Origin: Lachnospiraceae bacterium UBA4348
GTDB taxonomy: Bacteria; Bacillota; Clostridia; Lachnospirales; Lachnospiraceae
Assembly (NCBI GenBank): GCA_002394165.1
Contig: DGTA01000037.1
Location: 4,162 to 58,900 of the forward strand
Length of the DNA: 54,739 bases
Direction of reading: 5' to 3'
Of this stretch, positions 48,251 through 54,739 are shown piece after piece. Below the pieces are notes generated by a model. The model was given only the letters and a program-made list of their open reading frames with translations. It did no database searches and was not told the DNA's origin. Made by a program: the position numbers and the translations under genes. Positions within the stretch are counted from its first letter, which is position 1. The number at the start of each line of letters is the position of its first letter.

Positions 48251-48406
48251 TCACCCCTCCTTATTTCCCGTACCGATCTGTATCACGCTGCCTTCCGCGT
48301 CAAAATCGAGAGTCAGCTCATAAGCCCGGTCCGGACTCTTGTTGACTGCCGCCACCGCCAGTCCGCTTCTGTCCGAGAAGGAAGTCGCCAGCAGATACCC
48401 TCCTTT
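48251..48406 (-). pseudogene. C-terminal remnant of a lost gene
   Basis: An open frame of about 51 codons with coding-like composition and no start: it begins after an in-frame TGA and reads GGYLLATSFSDRSGLAVAAV, then ends EGSVIQIGTGNKEG. Such an ending resembles the beta-sandwich C terminus of carbohydrate-active enzymes (low certainty). It stops 4 bases before the SDR start with GGAGGGG between, exactly where an operon partner would stand. The rest is absent: a CHAP-like gene begins ending at 48419. Confidence 0.55.
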
Positions 48407-48418
48407 TCATAAACTGCG

Positions 48419-49399
48419 TTACATATATTTCGATGTGGAATCCACATTCTTTCCGTTAATATCCTTCACCACGATGAACCGTTTTCCGGACACGGTGTGC
48501 AGAACGATCCGGTAGCTGTATTTTTTACCCTTCTTCCGGGTCGAATCCACATATCTCCTCTCATTTGCCCTGACATTGCGCAGAAGCTTCCAGCGTGATG
48601 TTCCCGCTTCTCTGCGGTACACTCTGGCTACCAGCCTGTCGTCATTGACCGCGGTCCATGTCAGCTGCGCTTTCGTATTGCTCTTTTTCTTTACAGTCAA
48701 CGTCAGCTTTTTGGCGTAGAGCGGGCGGATGACCCCCTTGATCTCCGAGATACTGTAGGTTACCCTGCGGGCGGTGTTGCCCGAATTCCCGTCCAGAGAG
48801 ACGACCACGCTCCCGTTCGCAACGCTTTCAACCGTTCCTGTATGATGGACCTTGCTGTTTCCGCTGCCGCTTCTGCGGATCTGGAGAATGTCCCCGTTCC
48901 TGAGCTGGGAAACGCTCATAACTTTGCCTTTCGCAGCGGCAATACATTCCGGATAGGTGTTGTTGACATTATTCGAGAGGACCCAGTAACAGTTCATCCT
49001 CGCAAAACGGACCCTGAATTCGTCGGTATCACGGCACGGATAAAAATAATCCGCGTATGTCCCCGCCCTGCGCGCACACCAAGTCGCAAATTCCGAGCAC
49101 CAGAGAATATGCTCCGTATCCACCGGGAATACCCTTCCCTTTTTCAAAAGCTCCCTTCGCACAAAATCCGCGTAGACCGTTTCTCCGCCGTATTCACTGA
49201 TGGAATACCGCTTTGTCCCCGTATATCCCAGCTGGGAACGCTGGACCCTTGTCATGTTAGTGCGGATATTATTTCCCAGAGCCGGCACCGGCTTCGGCGC
49301 CGGGTAGGAAGCAGCCGCCGGGATGGTTGAAAGAATGACTGCGGCCATGACCAGCATAGCCATTATGATGTTTCGCTTATCACCAAAAATCTTTCTCAT
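48419..49399 (-). CDS. Secreted CHAP-like amidase with Fn3-type domain
   Basis: 326 residues. Signal peptide about 8-30. The N-terminal domain has the CHAP/NlpC-like order: cysteine in WCSEFATWCARRAG (C101), histidine in KVHHTGTVESV (H186) and polar residue in LDGNSGN, suggesting a cell-wall amidase or endopeptidase. The C-terminal ninety residues form an Fn3-like beta domain (AQLTWTAVNDDRLVARVYRR). GGGAG precedes the ATG. It diverges from the NlpC/P60 gene, so two wall hydrolases share an intergenic region. Confidence 0.8.
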   Translation of the reverse strand: MRKIFGDKRNIIMAMLVMAAVILSTIPAAASYPAPKPVPALGNNIRTNMTRVQRSQLGYTGTKRYSISEYGGETVYADFVRRELLKKGRVFPVDTEHILWCSEFATWCARRAGTYADYFYPCRDTDEFRVRFARMNCYWVLSNNVNNTYPECIAAAKGKVMSVSQLRNGDILQIRRSGSGNSKVHHTGTVESVANGSVVVSLDGNSGNTARRVTYSISEIKGVIRPLYAKKLTLTVKKKSNTKAQLTWTAVNDDRLVARVYRREAGTSRWKLLRNVRANERRYVDSTRKKGKKYSYRIVLHTVSGKRFIVVKDINGKNVDSTSKYM

Positions 49400-49528
49400 T
49401 TTACAGGTCTCCCTTTCAGGTTATTGGACAGCTCATATTTCATGTGTCGAGCATTCATAATTATCATTCATTTTATTGAATTTGGTTTAATTTGTCCATA
49501 TTTCGGCCCGTTTCGCTGCTGTCATTGC

Positions 49529-49557
49529 TTGTCATGCTCTTTCCGTAAGAGTATAAT
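49529..49557 (+). promoter_or_regulatory. Promoter of the NlpC/P60 gene
   Basis: TTGTCA (49529-49534), 17-base spacer, perfect TATAAT (49552-49557). The leader is about 22 nt, containing the ribosome site. Confidence 0.85.
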
Positions 49558-49585
49558 TACAATTCAAATCCACGGAGGTATTCAA

Positions 49586-51007
49586 ATGTTCATTTTTCTG
49601 CTGTGTCTGATGCTCGCCATGCCGGTCTCAGCGGCCGAGCCTGAATACGACTGCACCGCGAACGTCGAGGAATATGTCAATATCCGAAAAGAGCCCTCCT
49701 CTGAGAGCGATTCGGTCGGAAAGCTGTACCGCGGCGGCGTCGGCCAGGTTATTAAGGAAGTCGAAACGGACAGCGGCCTCTGGTACCGCATCCGCTCCGG
49801 GCGGGTGACCGGCTATGTCTCTTCTCAGTACCTCTTTACCGGCGAGGAGGCCCTGCCTGTCATCGAAGAGGCTGCCTACACGGTCGCGCAGGTGATCCCG
49901 GCAGAGCTCACTGTTTACGATGAACCGGATACCGGTTCAAATATGATCGATGTTGTCCGGGAGTCGACCTTTCTCGATGTCCTCGAGGAGCAGGATGGCT
50001 GGACAAAGATCATCTCTCCCTACCAGATCACCGGCTGGGTACCATCCGATCAGCTGACAAAAAAAGAGGTGTATGATCTTGCGGAAACACTGAAGCAGGA
50101 AGAAGAACGCCTCCAGCAGATCGAGAATGCCGATGAGACAGCGAAAGAAGAAAGCGACCTGTGGCAGGTCGCGGAGGAAGCGCTGCAGGGCACGGAGCCT
50201 TCCCGTCTGGCGGTGATGGATGCGCTGATGGCTCAGGAGGAGGCCCGAAGCACTTTCCTGGAGGAGGGAGGAACCGACCGGGAAGCGCAGATGATCGAGG
50301 AAGAAATTCTGGGGACGGAGAATGAAGATGAGGAAACCGGCACCGAAACACCGTCCGAAGAACTGACGGAAGAACCGACAGAGGAACCGGTTGAAGATCT
50401 GACCGAAGAAACGCTCCCGGATTACGTCATCACCTACCGCCAGGCAGTCGAAAAAGTGCAGGAGGCGCAGCTGGCGGCCGAAGCGGAACAGGAAAAAGCT
50501 CATGAAAAAGTTGATGCCGCGCAGAAAGCTTCCATTACAGCCGCAGCTGCCGAGAAGGTGGCCATAGAGGCCGCAAGAAAAGCCCCCCGCGGAGCGGAGG
50601 GCTCACAGTTCACAACCAAGCGTGACCATACGATCTATTTCCCGCCTTCGATCGGCGACGAGCTGGTCAGCTACGCGGCGCAGTTCGTTGGCAATCCTTA
50701 TGTCTGGGGCGGCGAGAGCCTGACCAACGGATGCGACTGCTCAGGTTTTACCATGCTCGTGTATGCCAAATACGGCATCACCCTGCCGCACTTTGCACAG
50801 TCCCAGGCTGCCTACGGAACACCGGTCAGCAAGGAAGACCTGCAGCCCGGAGACCTGGTCTTCTTTGAGAGCAACAATTATATCTTCCATGTGGCGATCT
50901 ATATCGGCAACGATACGGTCATCCACGCGGCCAGCCGGGCATCGGGCATCTGCTTCAGCCGGCTCGGTTACAGCTCCGCACATCAAATCTACAGGCGCCT
51001 TCTCTGA
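49586..51007 (+). CDS. Secreted SH3 and NlpC/P60 peptidoglycan hydrolase
   Basis: 473 residues from ATG 49586, chosen for GGAGG 7 nt upstream and the promoter just before. An upstream in-frame extension would lie across that promoter. Short signal peptide (FIFLLCLMLAMPVSAA), two SH3b domains (about 22-78 and 85-150; YVNIRKEPSS, GYVSSQYL, GWVPSDQL), a long acidic coiled region with EELTEEPTEEP repeats, and a C-terminal NlpC/P60 domain. The latter has catalytic Cys in GCDCSGFTML, His in FHVAIYIG and a third His in VIHAAS. Predicted gamma-D-Glu-meso-DAP endopeptidase acting in the wall. Confidence 0.95.
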   Translation: MFIFLLCLMLAMPVSAAEPEYDCTANVEEYVNIRKEPSSESDSVGKLYRGGVGQVIKEVETDSGLWYRIRSGRVTGYVSSQYLFTGEEALPVIEEAAYTVAQVIPAELTVYDEPDTGSNMIDVVRESTFLDVLEEQDGWTKIISPYQITGWVPSDQLTKKEVYDLAETLKQEEERLQQIENADETAKEESDLWQVAEEALQGTEPSRLAVMDALMAQEEARSTFLEEGGTDREAQMIEEEILGTENEDEETGTETPSEELTEEPTEEPVEDLTEETLPDYVITYRQAVEKVQEAQLAAEAEQEKAHEKVDAAQKASITAAAAEKVAIEAARKAPRGAEGSQFTTKRDHTIYFPPSIGDELVSYAAQFVGNPYVWGGESLTNGCDCSGFTMLVYAKYGITLPHFAQSQAAYGTPVSKEDLQPGDLVFFESNNYIFHVAIYIGNDTVIHAASRASGICFSRLGYSSAHQIYRRLL

Positions 51008-51021
51008 GAGGCGCCTTTTTT
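50993..51021 (+). terminator. Terminator of the NlpC/P60 gene
   Basis: AGGCGCCT (50993-51000) and AGGCGCCT (51009-51016) form an 8-bp stem around TCTCTGAG, followed by a T run. The stop codon lies in the loop and the stem encodes the last residues. Confidence 0.9.
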
Positions 51022-51035
51022 GCGGCCCGGCGCCG

Positions 51036-52235
51036 TCACTGTCCGGCCGCCAGTGCAAACACCCGGTCCAGCTCCCCGATCAGGTCCTGTACTCCTTCGA
51101 TCCCGACCGAAAGCCTCAGCAGGCGGTCGTTGATCCCGTTCTTTTCGCGCAGATCTTCAGGAACCTCCGCGTGTGTCTGGGTAACAGGATAGGTGATCAG
51201 CGTCACCGTTCCGCCCAGGCTCTCCGCGAAATAGAAAAGCTCCACATTTCTCAGCACGCTCAGTGCAAATTCTTTTGACTCCACCTCAAACGAGATCATC
51301 GCGCCAAATCCGCGGCTCTGCCGTTTCATCACCTCATACCCGGGATGAGAAGGGATGCCCGGATAGATCACCTTTTTCACATGAGGGCTTTTCTGCAGCC
51401 AGTTCGCGATCTCAATGGCATTTTTCTCCGCCCTCTCCATCCTTACCGCCAAAGTGCGGATACCGCGCATGGTAAGCCAGCAATCGAACGGCGACAGGGC
51501 CGATCCCACCGTCATGGAGATGTAGCGCAGCTTCTCTTCCAGCTTCTTCTCCTTAACGACCAGGAAACCGCCGATCGTGTCGTGATGCCCGCCCAGGTAC
51601 TTGGTCGCGCTGTGCACCACCACATCCGCGCCAAGATCCAGCGGATTTTGAAAGTACGGGGAAAGGAAGGTATTGTCGACGATCAGGAGCGCGTTCTTCT
51701 CCCGCGTGATCTTCGAGAGCGCGGCGATATCGGTCACATGCATCATCGGATTGGTGGGCGTTTCCAGATAGACCGCCTTTGTGGCCGGTGTAAAAAGCGC
51801 TTCGGGACTCTGCGCAGAAAGGTCCGCGATCGTGAATGTCACCCCGTTCTTTTTGCTGATCGTATTGAACAGCCGGCCGGAGCCGCCGTACAGATCGGCA
51901 TCAATGATCACATGGTCACCGGGAGAAAACAATTCCATCAGGGCACCGATCGCCGCCATTCCGCTTGCGAAGGCCAGCGCCGCCGTGCCGTTCTCCAGGT
52001 CCGCCACAATGCTCTCCAGCTGCTGCCTGGTGGGATTATGGGCTCTTGTATAATGATACCCTTCCGTATCGCCCGCCTCGCGATGCGAGAAAGTGGCTGT
52101 CTGGTAGATCGGATAACTGATCGCGTGATACTGGTCCTCAATTCCCAGGTCCATTCCCTGACAGCGCGTTTCAAAGCTGACGTCCCACCGTTTTCCGGGA
52201 GCAGCTGCCGTTTCTTTCTTTTCCTGACCGTTCAT
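51036..52235 (-). CDS. Trans-sulfuration PLP enzyme (cystathionine gamma-synthase/lyase family)
   Basis: Cys/Met metabolism PLP-dependent enzyme, 399 residues. The lysine binding the cofactor is in HSATKYLGGHHD. Earlier motifs TRAHNPTRQQLE, FASGMAAIGA and DADLYGGSGRLF (phosphate and cofactor binding) are present, as is YLETPTNPMM. It catalyses either synthesis or cleavage of cystathionine or methionine; the exact reaction cannot be told by motif. GGAAAAGGGAAGAG precedes the ATG. It lies 31 bases after the MalY-type gene, so the two are probably a sulfur amino acid operon. Confidence 0.92.
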   Translation of the reverse strand: MNGQEKKETAAAPGKRWDVSFETRCQGMDLGIEDQYHAISYPIYQTATFSHREAGDTEGYHYTRAHNPTRQQLESIVADLENGTAALAFASGMAAIGALMELFSPGDHVIIDADLYGGSGRLFNTISKKNGVTFTIADLSAQSPEALFTPATKAVYLETPTNPMMHVTDIAALSKITREKNALLIVDNTFLSPYFQNPLDLGADVVVHSATKYLGGHHDTIGGFLVVKEKKLEEKLRYISMTVGSALSPFDCWLTMRGIRTLAVRMERAEKNAIEIANWLQKSPHVKKVIYPGIPSHPGYEVMKRQSRGFGAMISFEVESKEFALSVLRNVELFYFAESLGGTVTLITYPVTQTHAEVPEDLREKNGINDRLLRLSVGIEGVQDLIGELDRVFALAAGQ

Positions 52236-52266
52236 CTCTCTTCCCTTTTCCTTTTAGAATTGCCCT

Positions 52267-53457
52267 TCATTTCCCTTCCATTCTGCCCTGGACGGCCTTC
52301 TCCAGTCTCTCCAGCGCTTCCTTCAGCACGCTGCGCGGGCAGGCTATGTTAAAACGCTCAAAAAGGCGCGTCTGCTTCCCGAATATGGCCCCTTCATCCA
52401 GCCACAGGTGCGCTTCATCCCGGACAAGATGCAGCAGGTCTTCATAGCTGCCTGTCACCCCGGAAAAATCGACCCAGACCAGATAGGTTCCCTCCGGTTC
52501 GATCATCCGAAGCCCGGGGATCTTCTCTTTCAGGAAGCTCCTCATATAGTCCAGATTGCCGGCCAGATAGTCCCTGAGCGCATCCAGCCACTCATCCCCC
52601 TCTTCAAATACCGCCCTGGCCGCCGCAAGACCGGCAGCGTTCGCCTGGCTGTATCCGTTGGCCGAGTTGATCTTCCTGAAAGCTCTCCTCATCTGATCAT
52701 CCGGGATCATAATATTAGCGATCTGCAGCCCGGCCATATTGAAGGTCTTGCTCGGCGATGTGCAGAAGACGGAATTCTTTGCATATACCTCCCCAAGCGA
52801 TGCAAAGGGTGTGAAAGTATGGCCCGGAAAGATGAAGTCACAATGGATCTCATCCACGATCATACGAACATTGTTCTCCAGGCAGATGCCGCCAACCGCC
52901 TTAAGCTCCTCCCGGCTCCAGACCCGCCCGACGGGATTGTGCGGGCTGCAAAGGATGAAGACCTTAACATTGTGTTCCCGGATCTTCCGCTCAAAATCAG
53001 CCAGGTCCATCTCATAGCGGCCGTCTTTTTCGACGAGCTGGCTGCTCACGCAGACCCGGCCGTTCTCCTCGATCATCTCCCGGAAAGGATAATAGACCGG
53101 CTCCTGGATGATGATCGTATCCCCACGATCCGAAAGAGCACGAATTGCTGCTGCGATCCCGTAGACCACGCCGGGGACCACACTGATCCACTTTCTGTCG
53201 ATCCGCCAGCCGTAACGCCTCTCAAACCAGCCCTCTGCCGCCTTGTAATACCTGTCATCCGGGTCCGTATAGCCGAAGATCCCGTGATCGATCCGCTCCC
53301 GGATCCTTGCAAGAATATTCTCCGGAAGGGCAAAATCCATATCCGCCACCCACATGGGCAGGAGGTCCTCCCGGCCGGCCCGCTGCAGGCCGAAATCGTA
53401 TTTCAGGCAGGAAGTCCCCCGCCGGTCAACGACCCTGTCAAAATCAAAAGTGCTCAT
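52267..53457 (-). CDS. MalY/PatB-type PLP aminotransferase (cystathionine beta-lyase)
   Basis: Fold-type I enzyme of 396 residues. The N terminus FDFDRVVDRRGTSCLKYDF with PMWVADMDF is the MalY/PatB signature. CSPHNPVGRVWSREEL, VDEIHCDF and the Schiff-base lysine in SPSKTFNMAGLQIAN complete the site. These enzymes have cystathionine beta-lyase activity, forming homocysteine, pyruvate and ammonia; some act as regulators. Expressed from the strong promoter at 53505. Cotranscription with the trans-sulfuration enzyme supports a role in methionine metabolism. Confidence 0.93.
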   Translation of the reverse strand: MSTFDFDRVVDRRGTSCLKYDFGLQRAGREDLLPMWVADMDFALPENILARIRERIDHGIFGYTDPDDRYYKAAEGWFERRYGWRIDRKWISVVPGVVYGIAAAIRALSDRGDTIIIQEPVYYPFREMIEENGRVCVSSQLVEKDGRYEMDLADFERKIREHNVKVFILCSPHNPVGRVWSREELKAVGGICLENNVRMIVDEIHCDFIFPGHTFTPFASLGEVYAKNSVFCTSPSKTFNMAGLQIANIMIPDDQMRRAFRKINSANGYSQANAAGLAAARAVFEEGDEWLDALRDYLAGNLDYMRSFLKEKIPGLRMIEPEGTYLVWVDFSGVTGSYEDLLHLVRDEAHLWLDEGAIFGKQTRLFERFNIACPRSVLKEALERLEKAVQGRMEGK

Positions 53458-53504
53458 ATGCCTATTATTCCTATCATTTAGCTATGATTTAAATGCATAA
53501 ACGT

Positions 53505-53543
53505 ATTGTACCGGGCATGGATGATCCTGTCAAGCATGCCCGG
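53505..53543 (-). promoter_or_regulatory. Promoter of the MalY-type operon with an inverted repeat
   Basis: Minus strand TTGACA (53528-53533), 17-base spacer, TACAAT (53505-53510). A perfect 9-bp inverted repeat, CCGGGCATG (53511-53519) and CATGCCCGG (53535-53543), brackets the -35 box and fills half of the spacer. It could be an operator, or the terminator stem of the YgjP gene ending at 53549. Confidence 0.75.
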
Positions 53544-53548
53544 AAAGG

Positions 53549-53977
53549 TTATCCGGTCATCCTGCGGATCAGAGCCGGGCCGTTATCCTTCAGCCATTTA
53601 TTCCATTTGTAATATTCCGGATAGACCCGCAGCACATGGGCATAAAAGCGCTTCGAGTGATTCATCTCTCTGCGGTGGGCCAGCTCATGAACCACCACCG
53701 AATCAATGACCTCCGGGGGACACAGCATCAGCAGGCAGTTGAAATTCAGATTGCCCTTCGAGCTGCAGCTCCCCCAGCGGGTCTTCTGGTTGCGGATGGT
53801 GATCCGGTTACAGGTCACCCCCATCAGCGGCGCATAGTAAGCCACTCTCTTTGGAATAACTTCGAGAGCTTCTGCGGCAAGCGCACGGATGTCCTCCGCG
53901 GAGAGCCTGTCCGGGATCTCCCGGCCTCTCCTACCTGAATTACCGAATGATATAGGCATCGACGATCTCTCCCACAT
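53549..53977 (-). CDS. YgjP/SprT-like zinc metallopeptidase
   Basis: 142 residues. HELAHRREMNHSKRF (H97, E98, H101) is the zinc site, preceded by the family pattern KTRWGSCSSKGNLNFN. DUF45/YgjP proteins are usually about 230 residues; this one is short and lacks most of the N-terminal beta domain. The start could be 53977 or ATG 53959; the first overlaps the flavin reductase gene by 38 bases. There is no export signal. Cytoplasmic peptidase of unknown substrate; possible shortened form. Confidence 0.85.
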   Translation of the reverse strand: MWERSSMPISFGNSGRRGREIPDRLSAEDIRALAAEALEVIPKRVAYYAPLMGVTCNRITIRNQKTRWGSCSSKGNLNFNCLLMLCPPEVIDSVVVHELAHRREMNHSKRFYAHVLRVYPEYYKWNKWLKDNGPALIRRMTG

Positions 53978-54473
53978 ACATCGTATGGCAGTCCCGGTTA
54001 GCCATGGGATTGGTTCCCGGCACGTCCTGCGGATAGGCCCGCTCCCGGATATCTTCAGGGATCTTTGCCAGATCCTGGTCCTGAGCGTACAGAATCCTGC
54101 ATTCCAACGTCATCGGATACTGGAGGATGCCGGGAGTTGAGATCACTTCAGCTTCCTCCAGCTCCAGGGCGGCTTCCTTTACCTTATCAATGTTATAGCC
54201 GGACTGCCCTCCAAGGATACGGTTGATTTGGGGATCGATCCCTTCAAGCGGAATGCTGACCGTAAACTCTCCGGTCTTATCAAGCTGCGGTTTAGTATAG
54301 CGGCCCTGGCGCACATAAACATGGAAAGTAGGTCTTCCCCAGAGCGTGCCCAGGTGCCCCCACCCGATCACCATGGAGTTGAATTTATCACCGTTGGTGT
54401 TAAGCAAAATACCTTTCGGGATCAGCTTTACGATATGGTTGGCATAGTCTGTCACATTGATCTTTTCTTTCAT
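53940..54473 (-). CDS. Flavin reductase-like FMN-binding protein
   Basis: 177-residue split-barrel protein of the flavin reductase family: LIPKGILLNTNGDKFNSMVI with WGRPTFHVYVRQGRYTKPQL is typical of the clostridial members. GEFTVSIPLEG and GYNIDKVKEAAL follow. It binds FMN and probably transfers electrons to or from NAD(P)H; partner unknown. Translation likely couples to the YgjP gene that overlaps its end, and it follows the dipeptidase gene by 25 bases. Confidence 0.9.
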   Translation of the reverse strand: MKEKINVTDYANHIVKLIPKGILLNTNGDKFNSMVIGWGHLGTLWGRPTFHVYVRQGRYTKPQLDKTGEFTVSIPLEGIDPQINRILGGQSGYNIDKVKEAALELEEAEVISTPGILQYPMTLECRILYAQDQDLAKIPEDIRERAYPQDVPGTNPMANRDCHTMYVGEIVDAYIIR

Positions 54474-54498
54474 TGTCTTACCTTTCAGAAATCAGGCT

Positions 54499-54739
54499 TT
54501 ACTGCGCCGCAACCGAATCGCTGTTGACCGGGAAAGTAAAATAGGTATCCGGATAGGGCTCATCGGCCAGCGTGAAATGCCACCACTCCTCATCCAGCGG
54601 CTTGAAGCCGTGAGCCAGCATGGCTTCGCGCAGGATCATGCGGTTGGCGTACTGCTCATCCGTGATTCCCGTGTAATCCGGATGGGAAAGCTCCCCGAAG
54701 TAGTCAAAAGTACCGCCCATATCCACTTCTTTTTCCGTC
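54499..54739 (-). CDS. D-Ala-D-Ala dipeptidase/M15 family enzyme (5' end outside window)
   Basis: C-terminal 80 residues of a VanX/DdpX-like M15 zinc peptidase. VDMGGTFDYFGELSHPDYTG corresponds to the segment after the first zinc motif, and PLDEEWWHFTL contains the catalytic glutamate and the third zinc histidine. It is open to the right edge, so the first His/Asp ligands and any signal peptide are not seen. VanX-type enzymes cleave D-alanyl-D-alanine. Outside a van cluster they recycle wall precursors; resistance is not implied. Confidence 0.82.
   Translation of the reverse strand, partial: TEKEVDMGGTFDYFGELSHPDYTGITDEQYANRMILREAMLAHGFKPLDEEWWHFTLADEPYPDTYFTFPVNSDSVAAQ

Noticed and set aside
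49424..49585. Upstream extension of the NlpC/P60 gene
   Set aside because: It would be translated across the promoter at 49529-49557; ATG 49586 has an ideal GGAGG site and starts a signal peptide.
54499..54739. Vancomycin resistance cluster
   Set aside because: A VanX/M15-like fragment alone, without vanH, a ligase or vanRS nearby, is common in wall recycling.

Overview
The window reads as chromosomal DNA of a GC-rich Clostridia, most likely a Lachnospiraceae-type gut or rumen anaerobe. Support for this: strong GGAGG ribosome sites, TTGACA/TATAAT promoters, a class C sortase with an LPxTG pilin, clostripain-type protease, NEW3/ABC exporter, C_GCAxxG_C_C protein, DUF4342 proteins and a GH8 exo-oligoxylanase. 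Species cannot be assigned by eye. No tRNA, rRNA, CRISPR array, phage module or intact transposase was seen. Protein families are recognised from motifs only; no search was run.

Layout. 1-1442: truncated sugar-type solute-binding protein diverging from a threonine aldolase. 2506-10425 (minus): one sugar uptake operon (binding protein, two permeases, YczE-like protein, PfkB-type kinase, DUF362 protein, MFS carrier). 10465-14877 (minus): HI0933/BaiN-like flavoprotein, then an overlapping pair of secreted lipase-fold protein and GH8 enzyme. 14992-18303 (plus): two DUF4342 paralogues co-transcribed with a response regulator and sensor kinase. 18358-25179 (minus): radical SAM protein, two secreted unknowns, metallo-hydrolase, patatin and iron alcohol dehydrogenase, with a 54-residue plus-strand gene at 20809. 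25312-29260: flavodoxin-fold reductase, then NEW3 protein/ABC ATPase/permease. 29290-31275: an unusual block of a PD-(D/E)XK nuclease-like gene between two apparently non-coding, heavily base-paired stretches. 31362-39721: HD and HAD hydrolases, then a long minus operon of surface and small metabolic genes (GH3, VWA-lectin, YARHG, DUF2007, cupin, HD, PanE-like) probably headed by clostripain (39768-42590). 42745-44996: minimal pilus cluster. 45062-49399: dipeptidase, Cys-rich membrane protein, C_GCAxxG protein, SDR, a gene remnant and a CHAP-like secreted protein. 49586-51007: SH3-NlpC/P60 hydrolase. 51036-54739: PLP enzymes of sulfur amino acid metabolism, YgjP-like peptidase, flavin reductase and a truncated D-Ala-D-Ala dipeptidase.

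The strongest candidates for something undescribed are the two structured RNA-like segments around the nuclease gene. Both have nested helices on the minus strand, and they share a 17-nt motif with 15 identical positions. Two families of palindromic REP-like elements also decorate gene ends. One is a 23-bp-arm hairpin with a compensatory base-pair change between copies. The other includes a perfect 80-bp palindrome without spacer.
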